Below, piece by piece: positions 13,676 through 20,840 of a stretch of DNA of 21,955 bases. The notes under the pieces are model-generated. The model saw nothing but the letters and a program-made list of their open reading frames with translations, ran no database searches and was not told the origin of the DNA. Source of the stretch: Solirubrobacterales bacterium (GTDB lineage Bacteria; Actinomycetota; Thermoleophilia; Solirubrobacterales; Solirubrobacteraceae). Position 1 is the stretch's first letter, and every line of letters begins with the position of its first letter. The stretch is taken from positions 5,888 through 27,842 of the forward strand of contig QHBV01000038.1 in NCBI GenBank assembly GCA_003244035.1, read 5' to 3'. The position numbers and the translations under genes were made by a program.

Positions 13676-14811
13676 AGCGCGCCACCGATGCGCAGCGCGA
13701 GCAGCTGGCCGAGACGTTCGTCGAGCTGTGCCGGATCGAGAGCCCGTCAGGCCACGAGCGAGCCTGCGTTGATCGGGTGAAAGCGGAGCTGAGCGCTATC
13801 GGCCTGGCGGTGCAGGAGGACGGCGCCGGCCTGCAGGCCGGCGCCGACGCGGGCAACCTGTTCGCTCGGATTCCCGGGCGGGGCCCCGAGAGCATCATGC
13901 TCTGCGCCCATCTCGACACAGTCCCGCCCAGTGCTCCGATCGAGCCGGTGCTGGTCGACGGCGCCTGGCAGAACACCAACCCGGGGATCCTGGGCGCCGA
14001 CAACAAGGCTGCGGTCGCGGTGCTGGTTGAGCTCGCGCGCCGGCTCATCCGCGCGCCCGAGCCGCCCGAGGTCGGCGTCGAGCTCTTGTTCACCGTCTCC
14101 GAGGAGAATGGCCTGCACGGGGCCAAGGCATTCGATCCCGGGCGGCTGCGCAGCAGGCTCGGCTTCGTCCTCGATCACGCCTCGCCGATCGGCGAGATCG
14201 TGATCGCGTCGCCGACGTATCACAGGATCACGGCGGAGTTGCGCGGCCGCGCGGCCCATGCCGGGATCCGCCCGGAGCAGGGCCGCAGCGCAATTGCCGC
14301 GGCGGCGCGCGCGGTCGCGTCGATGCGCCTCGGACGTGTCGACCCCGAGAGCACGGCGAACATTGGCACGATCAGCGGTGGAACCGCCGCGAACGTCGTG
14401 CCCGAGCGCTGCCGTCTGCAGGGCGAGGTGCGAAGCCTGCTCGAGTCACGCGCCGAAGAGCTCGCCACCGAGATCGTCGATCACCTCCAGGTCGCGGCCG
14501 ACGGCGCCGAGTGCGACCTCGACCTGACCGTGCAGCCGATGTTCGAGGGCTATCGCACGCGGCCCCGCGCGGAGACGGTGCTGCTCGCCGAGCGCGCCCT
14601 GCGTGCGTGCGGCTACGAGCCCCGTCAGATCGTCACCGGCGGCGGCTCGGACGCGAACGCGCTGCAAGCCGCGGGCTTTCCGTGCGCGAATCTCGCCGAC
14701 GGTAGCGAGCGCAACCACGAGCCGGGAGAGCGGATCAGCGTCGATGCCCTGGAGGGGCTGCTCGAGGTCGCGATTGCGCTCGTGGAGGAAGCTGGCCGCG
14801 ATGGGCTCTGA
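13672..14811 (+). CDS. M20-family metallopeptidase (PepT-like)
   Basis: 379 residues. M20 enzymes are cytosolic di-zinc hydrolases that cut peptides or N-acyl amino acids. The metal and catalytic set is visible: H80 and D82 (CAHLDTVPP), D110 (GADNKAA), the Glu pair E144/E145 (VSEENGLHG), the Asp in FVLDHASP and the C-terminal His349 (ERNHEPGE). The lid domain begins near YHRITAELRGRAAHAG. The motif order and EENGLHG resemble peptidase T and related aminotripeptidases, but the substrate cannot be fixed, so no symbol is given. GTG 13672 overlaps the pyrG stop by 4 nt and gives a normal N-terminus (LAETFVELCRIESPSGHE). The NUDIX gene starts inside its last 11 nt, indicating a coupled pyrG-M20-NUDIX unit. 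Confidence 0.88.
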   Translation: MKRATDAQREQLAETFVELCRIESPSGHERACVDRVKAELSAIGLAVQEDGAGLQAGADAGNLFARIPGRGPESIMLCAHLDTVPPSAPIEPVLVDGAWQNTNPGILGADNKAAVAVLVELARRLIRAPEPPEVGVELLFTVSEENGLHGAKAFDPGRLRSRLGFVLDHASPIGEIVIASPTYHRITAELRGRAAHAGIRPEQGRSAIAAAARAVASMRLGRVDPESTANIGTISGGTAANVVPERCRLQGEVRSLLESRAEELATEIVDHLQVAADGAECDLDLTVQPMFEGYRTRPRAETVLLAERALRACGYEPRQIVTGGGSDANALQAAGFPCANLADGSERNHEPGERISVDALEGLLEVAIALVEEAGRDGL

Positions 14812-15355
14812 GTTCGAGCGGATCGACAGCGAGAGGCTGTTCGAAGGCAAGATCATCACAGCCGGTCGCGAGCGCTTCCGTTACACCGACGGCCAGGAGG
14901 TCACGCGCGAGAAGGTGTGGCACCCGGGCGCGGTCGGAGTCGTCGCGGTCGACGAGTCGCACGTCTGGCTGACCCGCCAGCCGCGCGAGGCGGTCGGGGC
15001 GAGCCGATCGCTTGAGATCCCGGCCGGCAAGCTCGATATGGCGGGGGAGGAGCGCCTCGCGTGCGCCAAGCGTGAGCTCACCGAGGAGATCGGTAAGCAG
15101 GCGGCGCGCTGGGAGGAGATCTTCTTCTTCTACACGAGTCCGGGATTCAGCGACGAGCGCGTCTGGCTGTACCTCGCGACCGGTCTCTCCGACGCCTCCC
15201 CAGGCCCGTCATCGGGCGGCGAGCCCGAGGAGGACGAGCGGATCGAGCTCGTGCCGTGGCCGCTGGACCAGATCGATCGCGCGATCGCCAAATGCGCGGA
15301 CTCGAAGTCGCTGATCGCCTTGCTGTGGCTGAGCCAGCGCCTACGCCAGCCCTAG
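14801..15355 (+). CDS. NUDIX hydrolase, ADP-ribose pyrophosphatase-like
   Basis: 184 residues. NUDIX enzymes cleave nucleoside diphosphates linked to another group; this subfamily typically hydrolyses ADP-ribose to AMP and ribose 5-phosphate. The NUDIX box runs from G76 (AGKLDMAGEERLACAKREL then TEEIG), with R91-E92 and E95-E96 as metal-binding residues. The first spacing is G-x6-E rather than G-x5-E, a one-residue expansion I associate with actinobacterial members of this subfamily. The N-terminal strand region (FEGKIITAGRERFRY) and the FFFYTSPGFSDE loop fit the ADP-ribose group. ATG 14801 overlaps the upstream M20 gene by 11 nt. The TAG stop shares the palindrome CTAG with the stop of the convergent secreted protein. 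Confidence 0.9.
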   Translation: MGSEFERIDSERLFEGKIITAGRERFRYTDGQEVTREKVWHPGAVGVVAVDESHVWLTRQPREAVGASRSLEIPAGKLDMAGEERLACAKRELTEEIGKQAARWEEIFFFYTSPGFSDERVWLYLATGLSDASPGPSSGGEPEEDERIELVPWPLDQIDRAIAKCADSKSLIALLWLSQRLRQP

Positions 15356-16068
15356 CCTGTCGTCGTCGTTGTCGGCGGGTTGTCCGCGAGCTTGCAGAAC
15401 AGATCTCCGAGCGCGCCCTGGCCGCGGGTCGCCGTCACGGACAGGTGCACGCGGTTTAGGTCCACCACCAAGCCGAGCAGCTGGAGATCGAGCGGGCCGA
15501 CGACGAGGTCAAGCACCGGACAGGTGGCGTTCGCGGCCTGGCTGGCGCTTGCCGCCGGCGTGACATCGGCGGTGAATCGCAGTACGTGTCCCGCATGCCT
15601 GTGGACCGCCGTCGAGAGGGCTCGGGCTGCCGAGGCTCGTGCCGAGGCGACGCGCGCACGTGCCAGGCGACAGAACAGGGAGCCCAGGACGCCGCCCTTC
15701 GGCTGGCCGGTGATGTCGAGCTGCACCTTGTCGAGGTGGGCGTTGAGCCCCAACAGGTTGAGGTTGAGCTGGTTGAGGAACAGATGGAGGACGCGACAGC
15801 GGCCACCGGCGGCGGCGGTCAGGGCGACGATGCTGTGAACGGTCGTAGAGTGACCGGCATCGTCGGTCAGGCTCGCCGTGACCTTACCGGTCGCCTTCAC
15901 CGACCTTCCGGCGCCCGAGAACTTCAGGACTTCTACTCCCACAGCCAGTCTGGCGGGCCTGGCGGTTGGTGCGGTGGTCGCCGCGGGGGCGCTCGAAATG
16001 GCGAGCGCCGCGACGATTCCAGCCAACGCGGCTGTCAGCGGCAATACCCAGCGGCGATCTCTGTGCAC
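15352..16068 (-). CDS. Secreted protein with duplicated C-x41-C domain
   Basis: 238 residues. The N-terminus is a clear signal peptide: basic MHRDRR, hydrophobic stretch about 7-25, and an AxA-like site near residues 27-30. The mature part has two related units, residues 91-136 and 183-228, identical at 22 of 46 positions without gaps. Each has Cys at its start and 43rd residue (C91/C133 and C183/C225), so each may form one disulphide. The shared core is CxVLxL, then LxLLGL, LxxVxL and LGxLFCxLA. This resembles a leucine-rich motif I associate with secreted proteins of actinobacteria and haloarchaea, function unknown. The start is GTG 16068, 4 nt after a strong GGGAGGA Shine-Dalgarno. An ATG at 16073 is out of frame. 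It ends in a short Thr-rich tail. Confidence 0.82.
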   Translation of the reverse strand: MHRDRRWVLPLTAALAGIVAALAISSAPAATTAPTARPARLAVGVEVLKFSGAGRSVKATGKVTASLTDDAGHSTTVHSIVALTAAAGGRCRVLHLFLNQLNLNLLGLNAHLDKVQLDITGQPKGGVLGSLFCRLARARVASARASAARALSTAVHRHAGHVLRFTADVTPAASASQAANATCPVLDLVVGPLDLQLLGLVVDLNRVHLSVTATRGQGALGDLFCKLADNPPTTTTTG

Positions 16069-16072
16069 GGCA

Positions 16073-16079
16073 TCCTCCC
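16073..16079 (-). promoter_or_regulatory. Shine-Dalgarno (GGGAGGA) that fixes the GTG start of the secreted protein
   Basis: On the minus strand GGGAGGA is followed by TGCC and then GTG 16068. It decides the start, because the nearby ATG (16073-16071) is out of frame and overlaps this site. Confidence 0.65.
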
Positions 16080-16194
16080 ATCGGTACTAAAGGGGTCCCG
16101 TCGCTCGTCTCCCCGTTCGGAGCGATTGTGAAACAGCTCGCCCGGGCGATGCGTGGGAAACAGGAATCTCGAGGCCCGGCTCGAATCGGCGGCT

Positions 16195-17145
16195 ATGACC
16201 ACCGTCGATGCCCCCGCGCCACCGCGGCGCTTGACCGAGCTGACCCTCGACTTCCTCGCCTACCTCGAGCTCGAGCGGGGCCTCTCGCGCAACACGCTCG
16301 AGGCGTATCGCTCCGATCTGCAGCAGTTCGGGGAGTTTCTTGGGCGGCGCGACCTCGGCCCGATCGAGGCGGACACGCAGGACCTCGCGGCGTTCGTGGG
16401 CGAGCTGGCAGCAGGGTGCGAGGGCCGCGCGCCACTCGCGCCGGCGTCACTGCAGCGAAAGATCGCATGCCTCAGATCGTTCTACCGACACCTGCGCCGC
16501 GACCAGATCCTCGACCACGATCCGACCACCGAGCTTCGTCCTCCTCGCCTCGGCGGCAGACTGCCGAAGGTCCTCACCAGGGACGAAGTCGCGCGGCTGC
16601 TCGCCCAGCCGCACGGGGTCACTCCCGCGGCGCTCCGGGACCGCGCGCTGTTGGAGACGATGTATGCGTGCGGGCTACGCGCCTCGGAGACGATCGGTCT
16701 GCGGCTGTCGGAGCTCGACCTGGACGGGGGGACCCTACGGGCCCAGGGAAAGGGCTCCAAGGAGCGGCTCGTGCCGGTCGGCGGGAGGGCGGTCGCGAGT
16801 CTCCGCGCCTACTTGAGCCGGGGGCGCCCGGCGCTTGTGGGCATCGGCGAGGAGCCGCGCGTGTTCGTCAACCTGGGCGGCACCGGGCTCTCGCGCCAGG
16901 GCCTGTACAAGATCGTCCAGCGCCACGCCCGCACCGCAGGCCTCGAGCACCGGATGAGCCCGCACACGCTCCGGCACACATTCGCGACCCATCTGCTCGC
17001 CGGCGGCTGCGACCTGCGCTCGCTCCAGGAGATGCTCGGGCACGCCGACATCGCCACCACCCAGCTGTACACGCACCTGTCGACCGAGAGGCTCCGCGAC
17101 GTGTATTTCGAGGCTCATCCACGGGCGCAGATCGAACGTCGCTGA
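16195..17145 (+). CDS. xerD: Tyrosine recombinase XerD-like
   Basis: 316 residues. Xer recombinases resolve chromosome dimers at dif during division. The N-terminal SAM-like core-binding domain (LTLDFLAYLELERGLSRNTL) precedes the catalytic domain. The active-site set is complete: R162 (ACGLRASE), K186 (GKGSKER), H257 and R260 (HTLRHTFATHLL), H283 (LGHADIATTQ) and nucleophile Y292 (LYTHL). ATG 16195 is preferred over in-frame GTG 16153, which would add 14 residues without similarity to the family start; neither has a strong ribosome binding site. XerD is favoured over XerC by linkage to NUDIX and deoB, as in Bacillus (ripX-drm). A chromosomal housekeeping copy is likely, with no sign of integron or phage context. 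Confidence 0.9.
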   Translation: MTTVDAPAPPRRLTELTLDFLAYLELERGLSRNTLEAYRSDLQQFGEFLGRRDLGPIEADTQDLAAFVGELAAGCEGRAPLAPASLQRKIACLRSFYRHLRRDQILDHDPTTELRPPRLGGRLPKVLTRDEVARLLAQPHGVTPAALRDRALLETMYACGLRASETIGLRLSELDLDGGTLRAQGKGSKERLVPVGGRAVASLRAYLSRGRPALVGIGEEPRVFVNLGGTGLSRQGLYKIVQRHARTAGLEHRMSPHTLRHTFATHLLAGGCDLRSLQEMLGHADIATTQLYTHLSTERLRDVYFEAHPRAQIERR

Positions 17146-17146
17146 G

Positions 17147-17160
17147 GCTGTCAGAATCGG
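17147..17160 (+). promoter_or_regulatory. 14-nt motif also found before dgt; -10-like CAGAAT
   Basis: GCTGTCAGAATCGG is identical to 21309-21322. CAGAAT (17152-17157), one base from TAGAAT, ends 6 nt before GTG 17164, the spacing expected for a leaderless start. Confidence 0.35.
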
Positions 17161-17163
17161 AGC

Positions 17164-17739
17164 GTGAGCGCTCGCCTGGTACTCGCCGCCGTCCTCGTGT
17201 GTGGGCTGCTCGCCGGGTGTGGCAACTCGCGCACGCCGGTGCCAAGCCTGTCGAGCCCGCAGCCGCCACAGGGCTTCCAGCTGCTCTCCTATCCGGCAGT
17301 GGCCATCGCGTTGAGGGCGCCGCGCAACTGGTCGGTCACCCCGGAGCGAGCCCCACTGGTTGCGACCATCGGCTCGGGCGCGGCGGTTGTGGCGTTGTGG
17401 CGCTTTCCGCGGAGCTCGCCTCCGCCCACCGGAACGACTCTGGCGGGCGCGGGCGCGAGACTTCTCGCGCAAGCTCGGGCCCGGGACCCCGGCCTGCGGC
17501 TGATCCGCTCCCAAACCGAAGCGATCGACCACGCGCCCGCGATCGAGCTCGACGCGCTCGAGCAGATCAACGGCCAGCTCCGGCGCATACGCTCGATCCA
17601 CGTGTTCGTCACGGGCGCCGAGCTCGTGCTCGAGCAGTATGCCCCCCCCGCGATCTTCCACGCAATCGACCACGCGGTCTTCTCGCCGGTCAAGCGCTCG
17701 CTGCGGCTCTCGCCGGTCGCCCCGGGGCCCGGGGCGTGA
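17164..17739 (+). CDS. Putative lipoprotein of unknown function
   Basis: 191 residues. The N-terminus is a lipoprotein signal: basic start, hydrophobic LVLAAVLVCGLLAG and lipobox LAGC with Cys19 as the lipidation site, followed by a Pro/Ser-rich tether (about 20-37). The mature domain (from FQLLSYPAVAIALRAPRNWS to about residue 180) alternates strands and helices and ends LVLEQYAPPAIFHAIDHAVF. The APRNWS start of the domain recalls PsbP/Mog1-like small lipoproteins, but this is only an impression. It should be anchored on the outer face of the membrane. GTG 17164 lies 18 nt after xerD and has a -10-like motif, so it may have its own promoter. Its stop overlaps deoB (GTGA), linking their translation. 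Confidence 0.75.
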   Translation: MSARLVLAAVLVCGLLAGCGNSRTPVPSLSSPQPPQGFQLLSYPAVAIALRAPRNWSVTPERAPLVATIGSGAAVVALWRFPRSSPPPTGTTLAGAGARLLAQARARDPGLRLIRSQTEAIDHAPAIELDALEQINGQLRRIRSIHVFVTGAELVLEQYAPPAIFHAIDHAVFSPVKRSLRLSPVAPGPGA

Positions 17740-18896
17740 GCCGCGCGTTCGTGGTCGTGCTCGACGCCTGCGGCGTCGGCGCGCTCCCGGATGCGGCGGA
17801 CTACGGCGACGCGGGCACGAATACGCTCGCCCACCTGGCGGCGCAGGCAGGCGGGCTGCGCGTGCCGGCGCTCGAGCGCCTCGGCCTGGGATCGATCCTC
17901 GAGCTCGAGGGCGTCCGTCCGGCCGCCTCGCCGGTGCTGCACGGCCGCCTGCACCCGCTGGGACCCGGTAAGGACTCGATCACCGGCCACTGGGAGCTGA
18001 TGGGGGTCGTCATCGGCAGCCCGCTGCCAACCTACCCCGACGGGTTTCCGCCCGAGGTGATCGAGCTCGTCGTTGCGAGCAGCGGCCGCGGGGTGGTCTG
18101 CAACGGCCCATACAACGGGATCGAGGCGATCGATGACTTCGGCGCTCGACACCTTGAGACCGGCGCGCTGATCGTGTACACGAGCCAGGACTCCGTGCTG
18201 CAGATCGCGGCGCATGAGGACGTCCTCGCCCCGGCAGACCTGTACCGCATCTGCCGCGAGGTGCGTGGCGGGCTGCCCGTCGAGCACGGCGTCGGACGGG
18301 TGATCGCGCGCCCGTTCACAGGTACGGCGCGGGCCTTCGAGCGCACCGACCGCAGGCGGGACTTCTCGCTGGCGCCGCCGGCGCGCAGCTACCTGCAGGA
18401 ATGCCAGCAGGCAGGCGTCCCGGTCCACGCCGTGGGCAAGGCCGGGCAGTTGTTCGCCGGAGTCGGCGTGGACTTCCAGCACCCCGGACCGACCAACGCC
18501 GACGCGCTCGCGTGCACGACCGAGCTGCTGAGAACGCTTGACACCGGACTCGTGTTCACGAACCTGATCGAGACCGATCAGCGCTACGGCCACCGGCACG
18601 ACGTCGCGGGCTTTGCCCGCGCGCTGATCGAGATCGATGCGTGCATCGAGAGGTGGCTCGCGCTGCTGCGCCCGGCGGATCTGCTGATCCTGACCGCCGA
18701 TCACGGCTGCGACGTGACCGCGCCCCACACCGACCACACACGCGAGCACGCTCCATTGCTCGCGGCGTTCGACGGCCACGACTCCCGCCGTCATGATGGT
18801 CCGCTCGCGGACGTCGGCGCGAGCGTCCTGCGGTGGCTCACCGGGCTCGATGCCGCTTCGCTACCCGGCGAGGCGTTCGTGACCCGCAGGGGCTGA
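17736..18896 (+). CDS. deoB: Phosphopentomutase
   Basis: 386 residues. It interconverts ribose or deoxyribose 1- and 5-phosphates in nucleoside salvage. The alkaline-phosphatase-fold metal sites are present: D10 (VVLDACGVGALPDAADYGD), the Asp and His in ETDQRYGH, D and H in TADHG, and the His in DHTREHAP. Other family blocks are GKDSITGHWELMG, IVYTSQDSVLQIAAHED and RVIARPF. The phospho-acceptor position (Thr85 in the Bacillus cereus enzyme, GKDT) is Ser81 here; a hydroxyl is kept. GTG 17736 overlaps the lipoprotein stop by 4 nt and starts right before strand 1. mutM follows after 4 nt. The family is certain by motifs over the whole length. Confidence 0.94.
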   Translation: MSRAFVVVLDACGVGALPDAADYGDAGTNTLAHLAAQAGGLRVPALERLGLGSILELEGVRPAASPVLHGRLHPLGPGKDSITGHWELMGVVIGSPLPTYPDGFPPEVIELVVASSGRGVVCNGPYNGIEAIDDFGARHLETGALIVYTSQDSVLQIAAHEDVLAPADLYRICREVRGGLPVEHGVGRVIARPFTGTARAFERTDRRRDFSLAPPARSYLQECQQAGVPVHAVGKAGQLFAGVGVDFQHPGPTNADALACTTELLRTLDTGLVFTNLIETDQRYGHRHDVAGFARALIEIDACIERWLALLRPADLLILTADHGCDVTAPHTDHTREHAPLLAAFDGHDSRRHDGPLADVGASVLRWLTGLDAASLPGEAFVTRRG

Positions 18897-18900
18897 CCCG

Positions 18901-19752
18901 GTGCCAGAGCTGCCCGAGGTCGAGACCATCCGCCGGCAGCTGGGGCCGAGCTTGGAGGGTCGCAGGATCGAGTCGGTGGAGATCCTCGACCCGCGCTGGA
19001 CGCGACCGATCGCCCCAGGTCCGGTGCAGGCGGAGCTGAAGGGGGTGCGCGTGCAGCGAGTCTCGCGTGCCGGCAAGTACCTCCTGTTCTCGCTCTCGGG
19101 CGACCGGCACCTGCTCGTGCACCTGCGGATGACCGGAGCGCTGCTGTTCGACCCTGTGCTCGAGCCACCGCACACACGGGTTCGCTTCGAGCTCGACCGG
19201 GGGCACCGGCTGGCGTACGTCGACCCGCGGCGGTTCGGCACCGGGCACCTCGTTCACGGAGCCGCGGCGCGCGATCTCTATCTGGCGGCCAGGATTGGGG
19301 TCGAGCCGTTCACCCCGGAGTTCACAACCGCGTATCTGCGCAGCTCGGCGCGCGGCCGAAGCGCCCCCGTCAAAGCGTTCCTGCTCGACCAGCGACGGAT
19401 CGCCGGCGTCGGAAACATCTACGCCGACGAGGCGCTGTTCCGCGCCGGGATCCATCCGCTGCGCCCGGTCGGTGCCCTGAACGGGCCGCAGTGGGCTCGG
19501 CTGCACGACGCGATCGAAGACGCGCTGCAGGCGGGGATCGACGCCAAGGGCGCCTCGATCGACGACTTCCGTCACATCGACGGGGCCAAGGGATCATTCC
19601 AGGACCGCTTCCTCGTGCACCTGCGGGCGAGCAAGCCGTGCGTCCGTTGCGAGGGCATCGTGCGCAAGATCGTCGTCGCCGGACGGGGGACGTACGTGTG
19701 CGAGCGCTGCCAGCCGCGGCCACGGGCAGTGCGACGTCCGCGCGCCCGATAG
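18901..19752 (+). CDS. mutM: Formamidopyrimidine-DNA glycosylase (Fpg/MutM)
   Basis: 283 residues. It removes 8-oxoguanine and formamidopyrimidines and nicks the abasic site. The N-terminus is the invariant PELPEVET, with Pro2 as Schiff-base nucleophile after Met removal and Glu3; Lys59 (RAGKYLLF) and the helix-two-turn-helix region (RRIAGVGNIYADEALFRAGI) follow. The C-terminal zinc finger has two CxxC pairs (PCVRCEG and YVCERCQ). GTG 18901 is fixed by Pro2. It starts 4 nt after deoB, so it probably belongs to the same transcript. The C-terminus ends in an Arg/Pro-rich tail beyond the zinc finger. The Fpg/Nei family is certain; Fpg is preferred over Nei because of the PELPEVET start and length. 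Confidence 0.95.
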   Translation: MPELPEVETIRRQLGPSLEGRRIESVEILDPRWTRPIAPGPVQAELKGVRVQRVSRAGKYLLFSLSGDRHLLVHLRMTGALLFDPVLEPPHTRVRFELDRGHRLAYVDPRRFGTGHLVHGAAARDLYLAARIGVEPFTPEFTTAYLRSSARGRSAPVKAFLLDQRRIAGVGNIYADEALFRAGIHPLRPVGALNGPQWARLHDAIEDALQAGIDAKGASIDDFRHIDGAKGSFQDRFLVHLRASKPCVRCEGIVRKIVVAGRGTYVCERCQPRPRAVRRPRAR

Positions 19753-19771
19753 GGCGCACGCCCCGGCCCGG

Positions 19772-20026
19772 CTACACCGCCAGGAGCTCCTCCAGCCGTC
19801 CCTCACGGTCGGCGGCCACCAGCTCGCGAAGCCCGCCGAGCGTCTGCTCTCCGATCACGAGCTGGGGAAAGGTGGTCATGCCGGTGCGGCGCGCAAGGTC
19901 GGCGCGACCGTCCGGGTCTCGTGCCAGATTGATCTCCTCGTAGCCGACCCCCCGGCGGGTGAGAAGCGCCTTGGCGGTTACGCACATCGCGCAACGATCG
20001 GTGGTGTACAACGTGACGCTGCTCAT
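19772..20026 (-). CDS. Glutaredoxin-like thiol oxidoreductase
   Basis: 84 residues, one thioredoxin-fold domain. The redox motif is C12-A-M-C15 after the first strand (VTLYTTDRCAMC), the cis-proline motif is TTFPQLVIG (Pro54), and the C-terminal GGLRELVAADREG is typical of glutaredoxins that bind a small thiol. Actinobacteria usually lack glutathione, so the partner may be mycothiol or another thiol; the sequence does not decide this. It is a single minus-strand gene between convergent mutM and divergent recO. ATG 20026 gives the standard short N-terminus, with GAGG close upstream and TATACT 10 nt upstream. Confidence 0.88.
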   Translation of the reverse strand: MSSVTLYTTDRCAMCVTAKALLTRRGVGYEEINLARDPDGRADLARRTGMTTFPQLVIGEQTLGGLRELVAADREGRLEELLAV

Positions 20027-20036
20027 GACCTCAGCG

Positions 20037-20042
20037 AGTATA
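20037..20042 (-). promoter_or_regulatory. Candidate -10 box (TATACT) of the glutaredoxin gene
   Basis: On the minus strand TATACT, one base from TATAAT, ends 10 nt before the ATG at 20026. The predicted transcript start would lie about 4 nt before the ATG, so the leader would be very short. The region 17 nt upstream has no recognisable -35. Confidence 0.4.
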
Positions 20043-20101
20043 GAACTGGCCGGAGCCGGTCCGGGACGCCAGCTTGGCTCGCCGTGCAGAGCGGGTGGGC
20101 G

Positions 20102-20827
20102 ATGCCGGCCCCGCTGAAGACGGAGGCGATCGTGCTGCGCTCGATCCGCTACGGCGAGGCCGACCGCATCCTGCATCTGTACACGCCCCGACTCGGACGC
20201 ATCGGCGCGATCGCCAAGGGCGCACGACGCTCCCGCAGTCGTTTCGGGGCGAGGCTCGAGCCGTTCTTCCACATCCGCGCCGTGTTGCACGAGGGGCGTG
20301 GCGATCTGCTCACGGTGAGCGGCGTCGACACGGTCGCTGCCCACGGGGCGCTCCGTGAACATGCGGCGACGCTCGATGCGGCTGCGCGTGCGTGCGACGC
20401 CGTCGCGAGGATGTTCGAGACGCCCGACCCCCACCCGGAGGTGTTCGTGCTGCTCGCCAATCAGCTCGCGCTCCTGAACGCCGACGTCGCCAATGCCCAG
20501 CCCGCGAGCGGGCTCGCGTTCCGGCTGAAGCTGCTACTGGCAGCTGGCATCCTCCCGCAGCTCGCGGCGTGCGTCTCATGTGGTGAGGATCAGCACCTTC
20601 ATGGCTTCTCGGCCGCCGCCGGCGGCGTCGTCTGCAGCTCGTGCGAGGCTTCGGCGTTCCCCCTCGACGAGGCCGCGTATAGGTTCCTCGTCGACGCCCT
20701 GGGACAGCCGCTCGCACAGGCGCCGGATGCGTCCGAGCGGGCGCTGCGCCAAGCCGAGCGCGCGATCACCGAGACCGCGGCCCATCACGCGCACGTGCGC
20801 CTACGGCCACTGCTGCGCGCCGCGTGA
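20102..20827 (+). CDS. recO: DNA repair protein RecO
   Basis: 241 residues. RecO binds DNA and, with RecR, loads RecA on gaps coated by SSB. The N-terminal OB-fold is recognisable (LKTEAIVLRSIRYGEADRIL, then LYTPRLGRIGAIAKGARR), followed by the helical domain and a zinc-binding knuckle with two CxxC pairs (CVSCGED and CSSCEAS). ATG 20102 is chosen over in-frame GTG 20084 because PAPLKTEAIVL matches the usual RecO start and a GGTGGG purine stretch precedes it. The gene is divergent from the glutaredoxin and ends 13 nt before the convergent cupin. The nearby dgt on the same strand fits the recO/dgt/dnaG neighbourhood seen in many bacteria. Confidence 0.92.
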   Translation: MPAPLKTEAIVLRSIRYGEADRILHLYTPRLGRIGAIAKGARRSRSRFGARLEPFFHIRAVLHEGRGDLLTVSGVDTVAAHGALREHAATLDAAARACDAVARMFETPDPHPEVFVLLANQLALLNADVANAQPASGLAFRLKLLLAAGILPQLAACVSCGEDQHLHGFSAAAGGVVCSSCEASAFPLDEAAYRFLVDALGQPLAQAPDASERALRQAERAITETAAHHAHVRLRPLLRAA

Positions 20828-20840
20828 AGTGCTTCGAGCG

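Noticed and set aside
16139..16148. Palindrome CGCCCGGGCG upstream of xerD as a dif or operator site
   Set aside because: It is simple GC palindromic sequence expected at this base composition and lacks the AT-rich arms of a dif site.
16195..17145. Tyrosine recombinase as evidence of a mobile element
   Set aside because: Length, motifs and the NUDIX/deoB neighbourhood fit chromosomal XerD; no attachment sites, transposases or phage genes are nearby.
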